Shown here one piece after another: positions 1 to 10,079 of a stretch of DNA of 64,000 bases (within the stretch, counting starts at the first letter, position 1; each line of letters opens with the position of its first letter). The stretch lies in assembly GCA_022985045.1 (NCBI GenBank), contig CM040963.1, forward strand, positions 6,435,873-6,499,872. The letters are read 5' to 3'. Made by a program: the position numbers and the translations under genes. This stretch comes from Macadamia tetraphylla (Eukaryota; Streptophyta; Magnoliopsida; Proteales; Proteaceae). The notes under the pieces were generated by a model. The model saw only the letters and a list, made by a program, of their open reading frames with translations, did no database searches and was not told the origin of the DNA.

Positions 1-263
1 CAAGAGGTCTTGTCTATGATATCATATCAAGGCCTATAATTGCTCAAGATGCAAAGCCATCCAAACTCAACCATTATCTTACATAAGGGTGTCACCTCAT
101 GATCTTTTCCATAAAGGTGAATCATCAACAAAGCCAAAAGGAATGGGATTGGGATGTATCATTCTGAATGACCAAGGCTGGTCTGTGTCGTGATGGACCA
201 TCTGTTACCAACTTCAATAATTATCAATGAAACCTTAGCAATCAAACATGGGAGCGGATCAGG

Positions 264-389
264 TTTTTTTTTTTTTTATAGGTAGGGTGGGAATTAGGTA
301 ATAGCTAGGAGATTCGAACTCGAGACCTTCTAGTGAGCATGAATTTTTTGCACACTATAGCTCACCAATTGCACTAGACAGTTGTTGTT
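264..389 (-). mobile_element. tRNA-derived SINE
   Basis: On the minus strand this reads as an RNA-polymerase-III SINE. There is an A-box-like stretch (plus 365-376), a B box GAGTTCGAATC (plus 311-321) and an A-rich tail, seen as the T-run at 264-278. It is flanked by a 12-bp imperfect direct repeat, GAGCGGATCAGG (252-263) and GAGTGGATTAGG (390-401), which fits target-primed insertion. It has no coding capacity. Confidence 0.72.
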
Positions 390-401
390 GAGTGGATTAG
401 G

Positions 402-1556
402 TTTACGTATGAGAATGTATGAGAATGACTCTGATCCATGGATTTAGAATCAATTTTTCTCTCTTCATTTAATAGATTCTAAATCACGGATTAGAGATGC
501 ACAAGAACATTCTCGTACATGAACCTTATCCGTTCACATCAAACATAGCCTGAAAACACCTTAGTCTAAGGTATTATGATCTTCTCCTATTGTCAGGTTC
601 TTCTATGTTGCTTGGCTGATGAGAATTTTCAACCAAAGATTTAAATCTCTCTCATTCTCAAGAAATTTTTTTTTTTTTAATTTTCCCTAATAACAGGATT
701 GAGAATTTATACGTTCTCAGCCTCACCCTCACCCTCACCCTCACTTCTCTATAGTTTTGTATCCTCTATCGCTCGATAATTCTGTAGTATAATGTAATCT
801 CTATCTCATGAAAAAAAAATCCATGCCCAATAATTTTTCTTATGGTTTACCAAGGAAGGTTTTCCTTGTGAATCTAAAAATAAAAATGTGAAATAAAATA
901 GAGGGTTTTCCTTAGCCAATTAACCTTTGAATAAAAAAGACAAATAGTATGTACAATTTCGATTAGACACACAAGGTTTTAAGTATTGGTATCGTATCGG
1001 GTATCATATCAATATTGGCTGAGATCGATCCCGATCCTTGACTGATTCAGATCGGTTACCCGTATTGTTTTAGGGATAAATCAATAAAAAAATGTACTTT
1101 TTTGAAAAGCAAGGTAACAGTGATCGATACACACAATCCTCTCCGATACCAACACCAATACCAAGAACTAAATCCATAAACACACATGTCTTTTTCACTT
1201 TTCAAATTTTGGTCCTCACCAAAATAATAATAATGATGGATCTCACAATACCTTCATTTTCTTCATAGAGTCATGGGCCATGATGAGTTAGAATTTTTAT
1301 TCAATGTATCCTTAACAATTGATGATCATTTTTTGAGATTTAATTGAATCATTTTTCAAAGTTTCATTCAACTCAAGGTGCATTTAGTCAACGTTTAGAA
1401 AGAAAAAGAAAGAAATGAGAAAAAAAAAACAAGGGATGTACTTTTAAATAAAAATTTGTATCTACTTATGGCAGCTAAAGTGGAGAAGATACATGATTTA
1501 GGATACTTGACTACTCGTATGTCGATTGAGTGTGAATAGACCATGTTATATCTATC
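402..1556. other. intergenic, no gene seen
   Basis: AT-rich spacer. It holds a short (CCCTCA)n run at 721-744 and a patch near 970-1170 rich in 'ATCGGT/GATACC' words. That patch resembles small dispersed elements also seen near 44.5 kb and 46.1 kb. No open frame with recognisable content. Confidence 0.5.
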
Positions 1557-1867
1557 TAAGGATGTTAATCAATTTGGTATATGAATATAATGATAGGAAA
1601 AATTTAGAATTAAACCGTTTATTAAACGGTTTTAATATCTCTAATCGTAACTAATCAATAAATATTTTCAGTTTAAATAATTTTAAAATAATTTTTATTA
1701 GTCATATCAGATCTAATGGTTCAAAACCAACTGTTTATCGGTTTAAAATTGGACTAAAGCGTTTAAATAAACAATTTTACACTTAAAATCAAAATCAAAT
1801 TAATTAGTAAACAGTTTATCAATTTCAATTTAAACGATGGTGATTTCGATTCGCAATTGACACCTTT
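1557..1867. mobile_element. hAT-type MITE, degraded
   Basis: Begins TAAGGATGTTAAT and ends near ATTGACACC, the same terminal type as the elements at 10301, 42413 and 58791. The interior is made of inverted AAACGGTTT/AAACCGTTT words, typical of this family in the window. The right end runs into a T-tract, so the exact end and the TSD are unclear. Confidence 0.55.
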
Positions 1868-2771
1868 TTTTTTTTTGATAATATAATTGAGACCCTTTAT
1901 CATAGTCTATCCAATACTCTGAAAGAGAAAATAATTCTTTGAAGTGCAGAATAGTAGAGTGGAATGTTGTATGGAAAAAACCTGTGAGTGGGGCCAATTA
2001 ATTCAACTTAATGAATACCACTGTGGGTGTCATTATCCACTATAACTTGATTTCCATTAAAATCAGAATTGGTGAGATGTACATTATATATAATTTGATT
2101 TCCATTAAAATCAGCATGAAATAAATAAAAATAAAAATCATAAAAGGTCATTTGATTCTGATGGATTAAAATAGAAAAATTTAATGATAAGACCCATTTA
2201 AAGCATCGAGATTGGTACATCATTTGGATTGGCTTTCTTGGACCATTTTCAGATGTACTAGTAATCCAACCACGTCCATTAAAACTGATAAATTAGATTT
2301 TGACATTAGGTTTACATGATCCACCTAGAGCATCCAAATTGGTGCGCCACCACTTAGACCCACTCAAATAAAGTGGCAATGTGGATGTCCTCAGCTTCTA
2401 CTAATGGGTAAACAATCAGTTCCATCAAACTTCCACATGTGGAACTATCTTAGGAAGAACTCCAACCATTGAATAATTAAATAAATTTAAAAAAAATAAT
2501 AAAAAAAACTTATATATGCTACATTATAATGTACAAAAAATTACTAAATTTGACATATGACATATCAATCTGTAATACATATTGAAAAACTACTTATAGG
2601 GGATCATTATAACTTAAAAGGGTTTTCTATATGAGTTTTAGTTACATGCACGGAGACTACTACTAGTATTATAAGGGTATGGGGTTCTAAAGAAAGAAAG
2701 ATCAAGCTAGGCAGCATATCAGTCTTTTTTTTTTTTTTCTATATACTTCACTGGGATCTGTTTTAATGCTA
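1868..2771. other. intergenic, 3' flank of NAC copy 1
   Basis: No gene seen. An 18-bp word, TGATTTCCATTAAAATCA, occurs twice (near 2048 and 2097). The rest is AT-rich. Confidence 0.4.
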
Positions 2772-3565
2772 TTAGCTATTATGATCCTTCCGATCCTTGC
2801 GATTCTTCCATTCCTTCTGATCCTTCTGATTCTTCGATCTTTCTGATCCCGATCCTTCTGATCCATATAGCAGATTTCGGGGATTGTTATACCGAATTGC
2901 ACACACTATATAGCTTTGTCTGATAACAACATAAACAAGGGTAAGGGTTAGTTGCAAAGTTGCATTTAATAACATTAATTTGTGTCCCAAATTTTAAGCA
3001 AAGATTAGGTTTTCGTACAAAAATCTGATCCATATAGATGAAATCGATCATAGGGTTTTCTCTTGGGTGAATTCCATCTATATAGATCAGTCTCCACTCT
3101 CAAAGATTCAGGAGGAGGGTTATATATTTCCAATAGTTAAACTAAATCTTTCTTATCTTGTTTCCAATAGTCTTGAGCTCATCAGCTGAAAATATAGCAG
3201 GGTTTACACTGTACTCATGCATAGTCCAATTGGTTTTGATTAACTCATTTGGCATCGACCAGAAAAAAACCAACTCCTTCTTAAACCCAAGCAGTACTTG
3301 ACTATTATTGAAGATCTTGGTTGGCAAAGTGGAAGCCCTCCAGAAGCCATCATTCACAGTTTGGTTCTCTTGTTTGTTGGTAATAAAATAAAATGCTACA
3401 GAATACATGTTTAAAGTCATTACCTACAGAAGTAAATCATCACAGGCATATGATTCAATTTATCTATTGCAAAGCATGCATGATATCAAGAAAACCAATC
3501 CTATATATAAAACCATTTCTTCTCCCTATTTGTTAAGTTCTCAGCTCTATATTCTCCATGTGTTG

Positions 3566-3607
<42 letters not shown>

Positions 3608-4189
3608 AAATAAATTTCTCTATTTCTATTTTAGATTTTTGTTTCTGAAATTGAGCACAATTCCAAAGTATCTCGATGGGGCCTAGTCGGAAAGTGCACG
3701 AGGATTAGGGGCCTCTAGGAATTGTTTTATTTTGGGAGACAAGTTCACACCTCACACCAACCCATTTTAAGCTAATAAGCGAGAGCTAAGGTCTTAGGGA
3801 GAGTGACAGATGGTATGACTCAGCACCACTAATGTCTTGTAACCTTGATTTTTGTGTATGTGAAGTATCTGATACATTCAATGGTGCTTCAACAACCTAC
3901 AATTATAATGGCATGTAGTCATCATTATCAAGATAAGTGAAATGTTATACTCTTATTTGATATCTTTCTTGTAAAATTTGACCAATGAGATGGTTTGAAT
4001 CCTCTATAACATGAATGAGAGAGAGAGAGAACCTTTGGGAAGTTTGATAGGGTCATAAATATAGGGATTAATTTCTTGGTTGATACTAGCAGGAAGTTCA
4101 CCACCCAAAATGTTGTCCTTGAGAAAAGAGATCAACTCTCTATCAGTGGGATAGAATCTAACTCCTTTTGGCAAATCTGCAGTCGACAT
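2772..4189 (-). pseudogene. NAC-domain-like gene, copy 1 (probably broken)
   Basis: Three exon-like pieces match the intact copy at 8035-9758. Exon 1 (4033-4189) encodes 52 residues of a NAC N-terminus (GVRFYPTDRELISFLKD, then YDPIKLPK) and ends in phase 1 at a GT donor. Exon 2 (about 3157-3423) carries the NAC core (DGFWRAST, LGFKKELVFFW, KTNWTMHEY). Exon 3 (2772-2919) starts SYIVCAIRY. Several lesions are visible. From the ancestral acceptor (exon start 3423) exon 2 is out of frame, although an in-frame acceptor exists 28 bp downstream (exon start 3395). The intron-2 donor is AT instead of GT (3156-3155). Exon 3 is two bases short at its start, so it is out of frame. Its tail is a Gln-Lys-Asp repeat rather than poly-Asp. 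If intron 2 is retained, a protein of about 136 residues ending GNKIRKI remains possible. NAC proteins are plant transcription factors; function here is doubtful. Confidence 0.75.
3567..3606. repeat. (CT)n microsatellite in NAC copy 1 intron 1
   Basis: Uninterrupted CT dinucleotides, about 20 units, within intron 1 of the minus-strand NAC-like copy. Confidence 0.95.
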
Positions 4190-4987
4190 TTCTCTTTCTT
4201 ATATTGATAGATCGAAGATCATGAATAGACATGTTAATTAGAAACATAACACATATATATAGATATAGCAACAACAATAAGAAACAAGAAATGGATGAAG
4301 ATTAATGTCATGACAAAGACATGTTAAGAATGAAGATAATAGCAATGACAATAAGAAACAAGAAATGAATGGGGGAGTGTTTGACAATTGCTCTAACAAC
4401 AACTCAATTTTTTTTGGCTCAAACACATCGTTAAAAGAATGATGCGAAACAGAAATGCGGTTAGGAGCACTAATATTATGTATGAAATGGATGGAACATT
4501 CTAGTTAGTATTTCTGATTTTAAGTGGGTCCGCTTAGACTATGCTATATATGAATGGTATTTTATATTTCATAGGAGATACTGGTCTTTTGTTTATAGTT
4601 CTTGCATTAACCAGTCTGAAATTAGATGTAGCTATATCACAAGTTTTTAATTAAAAAAAAAAAATTCTCTTAAAAGTTAAAAGTATGAAATATGTTTTAA
4701 AAAGTGACTTCAATATGCACATTGCCAAAAGCCTTGGAAAGAGGTAGCAACCAATGTGAAGATAATTGACCATATTTTGCAGCAATCTTTCTATATCACT
4801 AAAATAAAAAGAGTCTATAACTGCGATTTTTACTGTAATAAAAGGTCAAAAATTTCGCAACAATAACCTATAACTGTTGATTAACTATGATTTTATATTC
4901 GCATGCAATAATATATTGAATATTTTCCATCCGTAGTTTCCCATGCATAATTTGGTTTTTATTTTTTGAGGAAGAGTGCGGGGAACT
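4190..4987. other. 5' flank of NAC copy 1
   Basis: Upstream region of the minus-strand gene. Parts are shared with the other copies: the purine-rich 'AAGAAACAAGAAATGGATG' blocks at 4280-4370, and a block at 4680-4790 that recurs at about 20570-20660. It was therefore duplicated with the gene and probably contains its promoter. No separate gene seen. Confidence 0.5.
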
Positions 4988-4995
4988 CATGTCCC

Positions 4996-5340
4996 TTTTT
5001 TTTTTTTTTGTTAACCAAGGTGTCCGAGCTAGCTTACACGCACCTCGACTAATCTGGGGAAGCTAGCACAGCAACCCACCGCTATGATCTCCACTTAAAT
5101 CGCAGACGCAAAAATGGAGAATCGAACCTGAGACCGTGCGCCTAATCCACACAATTCCTAGTTCGCCCTAACCATCTGAGCAAATCCACGGGTGGATATA
5201 GAATAAATAAGAAAAACACACACACACACTCACACAATGCTTACGACAGGGTTCGATCCCACGATCTCCTCCCCTAGGTATCGGCTCCACAAGCTGAAGC
5301 TACCACCACTAGACTATCTTAGTGTTCCAAAAAAAAAAAC
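4996..5340. mobile_element. composite SINE insertion between CATGTCCC repeats
   Basis: The left part (T-run at about 4996-5010, running to about 5200) reads on the minus strand as a tRNA-derived SINE. It has a B box GGTTCGATTCTCC and a 3' end close to TCGGACACCTTGGTTAAC plus poly-A. The right part (about 5200-5339) has a GGTTCGATCCC box, an AC-repeat and a plus-strand A-run. CATGTCCC flanks the whole block (4988-4995 and 5341-5348). The paralogous spacer at about 11945 has uninterrupted ATGTCCCATAACAAG, which is an empty site. Confidence 0.65.
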
Positions 5341-5716
5341 CATGTCCCTAACAAGAGATTGAGTCAGAAACAAAACATCAAAATTAACATGAAACTTCTC
5401 ATAACAATTTGTCCTAATTGGGTTTGTAAAGGGACCTTGCAGGACATTGAAAAATTAGTTATTTGTTTGCATCAAAAAGCAAAGATACCCAATTATTGAA
5501 TATGGGATTAATCAGACTTTTGAATTACCATATGAGATCTGATCTAATGGTGCAGCTACTAAAAAAAATTCTAAAATTGGAAATCAGAATTCAGGGGAAT
5601 AATAGATTTGCATCTTCCTTTGAATTGTTCATCCTCAGCAAGTCTAGAGGAGGTTTTGGTTGAAGAATAAGGATTTCATTTCAATAAAGCTTTGTTCAAG
5701 TTTGAGGTAAGAGATT
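5341..5716. repeat. segmental-duplication spacer, paralog of 11945-12354
   Basis: Shares long stretches with 11945-12354 (for example GGACCTTGCAGGACATTGA and GAATTGTTCATCCT). This shows that the intergenic DNA was duplicated along with the NAC-like genes. No coding sequence seen. Confidence 0.75.
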
Positions 5717-6599
5717 AAGGTATCGTTTGACAACGTTTCGTTTCTGCCATTTCTACATTTTCTTGTTCCCAGAAACGGAGAAACAGTCTAAAAAGAGTTT
5801 GATAAAGTTGTTCTATTTCACCCGTTTCTAAAAACATAAATCAAAATTTATGCCTATTTACAATTCTAGAAACAACTTTGAGAAAATAAGTCAGACTTGT
5901 TTCAACATTTCTAGAAATGAATTTGAGAGGAAAAAAAAAAAAAAAAATTCTATTGTGCCCTATAAATCTCTCAACTGTTTAAACCTAAAAAAGGCAACCA
6001 AACCCTCTCTCCCTTTTGGGCATCCGATGATACTATTGGGGTTTTAGGCTCTCTTGGGTATGATTTCTATTTGTATTTATTAATAATTTTTTAGAAATTA
6101 TTTGTGACAATAAATTATGGACCACAAATACTATTCGTTTGGTTACTATTTATAGAATAAATTATATAATGAGAAAATAGGTTTCAATTTTCACCTTCAG
6201 CTTTGAGCTTCGAAAAAGTATAAAACATATTGAAGTTACCTATTTACCATTGATTTTGAGTAGTTTAACACACGTGCTCATTTAAGATAGCAAAAATCAA
6301 CAAAAATGATTTGTCACCACAAACCACAAATAACTTGAGAGTAATTTGTGATTTGTGATTTATTATAAATAAAAATAAGTGCTATAAATTATACCAAACA
6401 CTTATAAAAATAGAAATATGTCAAATAAATACAAATAGAAATCAAACAAAAAAGAGTCTTAGTGATATTATTTCTGCAAAAAACGTTTCGAGAAATAGGT
6501 TTATCAAACACCAAAAATCCATTTTATTTCCAAAAACTTGAAAAGCCATTTCTGCTATTTCTAGACATAGAAACAACAAAAAGTTATCAAATGGTGCCT
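5717..6599. mobile_element. TIR element with nested MITE
   Basis: The ends are inverted: AGGTATCGTTTGACAAC on the left and, read on the other strand, AGGCACCATTTGATAAC on the right. The interior is rich in TTTCTAGAAA-type words. The paralogous spacer at about 12350 reads straight through (GCAAGAGATTGAGTGGATG), so this block is an insertion younger than the duplication. A second element (6047-6458) sits inside it. Confidence 0.68.
6047..6458. mobile_element. Harbinger/Tourist-like MITE with TTA target duplication
   Basis: Terminal inverted repeats of about 35 bp share GATTTCTATTTGTATTTATT on both arms. The element is 412 bp and flanked by TTA at 6044-6046 and 6459-6461, the target-site size of PIF/Harbinger elements. 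It has no coding capacity and is nested in the element at 5717-6599. Confidence 0.72.
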
Positions 6600-6780
6600 G
6601 AGTAGATGGGTTCACTAACATTGGGTGCTTCGATTCGAGATTGAGTAGATGGGCTCACTAACATTGGGTGCTTCGATTCAAGATTGAGTAGGGCTCACTA
6701 ACATTGAGTGCTTCGATTCATTTCCATAAAGCTTTGTTAGTTTGAGGCAAGAGATTGAGTAGATGGGCTCACTAACATGA
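6600..6780. repeat. 42-bp tandem repeat
   Basis: About three to four copies of a unit containing GATGGGCTCACTAACATTGG and GTGCTTCGATTC. The paralogous spacer near 12360 has a single copy, so the array expanded locally. Confidence 0.8.
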
Positions 6781-8034
6781 CTCGATCAATTGATTCTAGA
6801 CTAATGTGGTAGTTTATAGGGTTGCTTTATGGTGTTTACCAGGAGAAATCTCTTTTTATTTTCGTTCCTTAATAAGGAATGGAGCTTGGAGATAAATAAA
6901 TCATGTGTAAAATTGTAAATATAAATTTATTTTGACAATAAAATAATGTAGGCCTATTAATTAATTAGGAGAGAGTTCTCATGAAAGGCAGCGTGACTGC
7001 GCGTCAACGCAGGGCCAATGGAAGCACATATGTAAGCATCAATAGGACAGAGTTTCGGCCTTTCATGAAGAACGAGGTGGTCATTTCTCCCTCTCTGTGT
7101 CTAGGTGCTAGGGCTACGGTGCCTTTCAAATTTCTTTTTCCCTATTTACATTTGTAAATATTTTGAGATTATTTATACTTAAGATTCTCTCTCTCTCTCA
7201 TACACAAGTGCTACCTCATACACATATACACACATGCACGTGCAAGGAAACATTCTGGAAATGATCTTGAGTTTAGTTAATTTGTGTATTTGACACTCAC
7301 ATTATCCATTCATTTCCACTCCCATTCTCGCTCTCGCTCTACCTTTTGGGCATATGTAGGATGGGGAATTGCTTCTGTCTTCATAACTGCAATATGGGCA
7401 GGGTATTTATAAGCTCCTCATATGTATTAGCATCTCCCTCTCCAAACCAATGGGTGCATAGGAAGGAGTTCCTTACAATTCATATATAGGAGGTCAACAT
7501 GGTCAGGGTAGAGAGAGTGTGTAAGAGCAGCGAGCTCATCCTTTCTCCTTGCAATTTATAAAGTTTTTAAATTACAAAGTATTTTGAAAACATTGTTCTT
7601 GTACAAAAAAGGAAAGAAAGAAAGAAAAGAGAAAAATGTCGTTTGAAGCATTAAAGGAGAGGAAGACTGCAAGAAACCATCTTTGTAATTATTTGGCAAT
7701 TGGTACTTAAAAGGGGGGGTGGGGTTGGGTTGAGAGTGTTAAATAATTGGGATTTAGGTTACCACTCAAATGACTATAAATAAAGATGCATAATCATAGA
7801 TCCCTAGGTAATGAAATTGTACTCAATCTCAATAAATTGTAATATAAAAGTAAAGAAATCACATACGCCTATAATGTATTGAAAATAAAAATATTTATAA
7901 GGTATCACTGAAAACGTCTCTTATACATAGGAATCCATCATTATAGAGGTAGGTGTTCGAGAGAAAGAAAGATCAAGGTAACATATTAGTTTTTCCTATA
8001 TTTACTTCATCGGGATCTATTTTTATGCCATTAG
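6781..8034. repeat. spacer repeat shared with 18.05-18.5 kb
   Basis: The part from about 6950 to 7330 matches 18051-18400: both contain GGCCAATGGAAGCA/GACCAATGGAAACA, ATGTAAGCATCAAT, GCCTTTCATG and then long (CT)/(CA)-rich stretches. The rest leads into the 3' flank of NAC copy 2. No gene seen. Confidence 0.6.
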
Positions 8035-9543
8035 CTATTCTGATTTATCATCATCATCATCATCTTCATCATCATCATCAACAACATCATCATCAGAAAG
8101 GTCGTCGTATTCGGATTCATAACGAAGTTCACACACTATATAGCTTCCTATCTGAGATCCAAATAAACAAGGGTTAGGGTTAGGGTTAGGGATAGGGTCA
8201 CTTGCAAAATTTCATTTTCAACTTTGATTTTGAATCTCAAATTTAGTTTCCCATATAGCTAAACTAAATCTTTCTTACCTTGTTTCCAATAGCTTTGCGC
8301 TCATCATCTGAAAATATAGCCTGATTTACACTGTACTCATTCATAATCCAGTTGGTTTTGATCGTCTCATTTCGTATTGACCAGAAAAAATTGAACTCTT
8401 CCTTGAACCCTAGCATTTGTCCCTTACTGAATATCTTCTCAGGCAAAGTAGAAGCTCTCCAAAAACCATCTTTCACAGTTCGGTTCTCTTGTTTGTTGGT
8501 AAAGAAAAATGCTCTCTTAACATGTTCAAAATCATCACCTACAGTAAATTACCACAAGCATTTAATTCAAATTATCTGTTGAAAAAGATTGATGAAGAAA
8601 ATCAATCTTATAAAACTATTTCTCCATCTTTGTTAAGGTCTCCATGTATTGCATTTACACATCTTACATATACGTATTTGATAATATTTGACACATTTCT
8701 CTTTACTTGGACTGGAATATAGTGGCATTATTTTACCAAATTATACAAAAAAATTTGAGTCAATTTTTGTATAAACGAGAACATAAAATGATGTAGAAAA
8801 AAAATGAAAATTGCAAACAAATAATCATACAATGCAAAAATTTATATGGTTTGACAAGATTACCTAATACCACAATGAGATGAGATTTGCTTCACTATCG
8901 ATGGAGAATAGAGTTACAGCTACTTGTAGGCTTAACTCCAAATGGTAGAAGGTTAGTACTTAAGTTCAATACGTATGCAAAGATACAATCAAGCCTTTAT
9001 GCCAAGACATGACCAAATGGAATAAATTTGCTCATCGTTGAAGTCCATCCTTGAGCATACCCCCTTGAAAGGACACCACCACCTCTATACATAGGATGAC
9101 CCATACATAATACTCTTTGGCATCTAATTGTTGGCCTCTCTCACTCTTAAAATGAAGTCCTCTATTTCTGTTTTTGGTTGTTTATTTCTGATTGTGAGCA
9201 TAAACCAAAAGTATCTTGACGTGGGCATAGTGAGCAAGTGCACTGTGCTAACGGGCTTACAAGGGCTATTTATCTTAGGAGTCCAGTTCTTACCAACTTG
9301 GCTATACCAATAAGGGGAACTAAGGTCTTAAGAAGAGTGATCGGTGGTTTGACTTATTTTCATTTAAATTTCACTAAAATCAGTGAAAAGCACTAAATGT
9401 CCCCGTGTGAGTGATCCTAAAGAGATAAGAAGAATCGAAGTTAAAACCACACGCTTTCTAAAGCAAATATTCCTTATCAAGTCAATTGCCTCTTGGGTTT
9501 AACTTAATATGTTCAATGTTGCTTCATTAACATTTCAATCCTC

Positions 9544-9585
<42 letters not shown>

Positions 9586-9758
9586 TTGGGAAGTGTGAGA
9601 GGATCATAACTGTAGGGATTAATGGTATCTGGGATGAGACCAGCAGGAAGTCTAAGACGTTCAAAACGACCCAAAAGCTTCTCCTTGAGACAATTGATCA
9701 CCTCGCTATCGATGGGATAGAAATAAAATCCAGTTTGGTCATGTGAAGAAATCGACAT
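8035..9758 (-). CDS. atypical NAC-domain protein, copy 2 (intact, 183 aa)
   Basis: Best complete gene of the array. Exons are 9584-9758 (ATG to a phase-1 GT donor), 8279-8538 and 8035-8151; spliced length is 552 nt including TAG. Exon 1 gives the NAC N-terminus (TGFYFYPIDSEVI, then NPYSYDPLTLPK). The first intron lies where NAC genes usually have it. Exon 2 gives FFFTNKQEN, DGFWRASTL, LGFKEEFNFFW and KTNWIMNEY, equivalents of the family's WYFF, GYWKATG, KKTLVFY and TNWVMHEY motifs. The stretch between FF and GFW is much shorter than usual, so the basic DNA-contact loop is mostly missing. Exon 3 gives SYIVCELRYE and then an acidic tail with a run of six Asp. NAC proteins are plant transcription factors. 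DNA binding by this short form is uncertain; it could act by dimerising with larger NACs, which is inference. It may equally be a decaying duplicate. Confidence 0.82.
8171..8196 (-). repeat. telomere-like TTAGGG repeats in NAC intron 2
   Basis: GGGTTAGGGTTAGGG-type units lie 20-45 bp before the exon-3 acceptor of copy 2. On the transcribed strand they read CCCTAACCCTAA, a pyrimidine-rich tract with several CTAAC branch-point-like words. Copies 3 and 4 have fewer units at the same place, and copy 1 has a degraded form. Confidence 0.75.
9548..9582. repeat. (GA)n at the 5' splice site of NAC copy 2
   Basis: The intron-1 donor reads GTCTCTCTC..., so the microsatellite starts at the splice donor itself. 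Copies 1, 3 and 4 have shorter versions at the same position. Confidence 0.9.
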
Positions 9759-10079
9759 TTCTTTTTTATCTTGGCAGATTGAAGAACATGAAAAGACACA
9801 TTAAGAAACATAATACTTATATAGCCATAGCTACAACAATAAGAAACAAGAAATAGATGAAGATTAATGTCATGATAAATACATGTTAAGAATGAAAATA
9901 ATAGCCATGACAATCAGAAACAAGAAATAAATGTTCAAAATGGACTTTCCATATTTAATATTTTCTAGTTGGTTTCTATTTTCTGATGATGTGTTTTTTG
10001 TATGTTTTTGGAACTTGAAACTATCATGTTGAATACCAATAAAAATAATAATACAATAACAATTATAACTCAACCTTGT
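9759..10079. other. 5' flank of NAC copy 2
   Basis: Upstream DNA shared with copies 1, 3 and 4 (AAGAAACATAATACWTATATAG and 'ATTAATGTCATGA' blocks). It probably contains promoter and leader. No TATA box can be assigned with confidence. Confidence 0.45.

Noticed and set aside
5240..5260. tRNA gene suggested by GGTTCGATCCC
   Set aside because: No cloverleaf or acceptor stem could be drawn. A SINE B box is the simpler reading.
7953..8177. Plus-strand open frame with poly-histidine
   Set aside because: It is the antisense of the Asp-rich third exon of NAC copy 2 (GAT repeats read as ATC/CAT). The same holds for 12738-13040.
8171..8196. Interstitial telomere
   Set aside because: Only about four units, inside an intron and conserved in position among paralogs. 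Not a chromosome-end relic.
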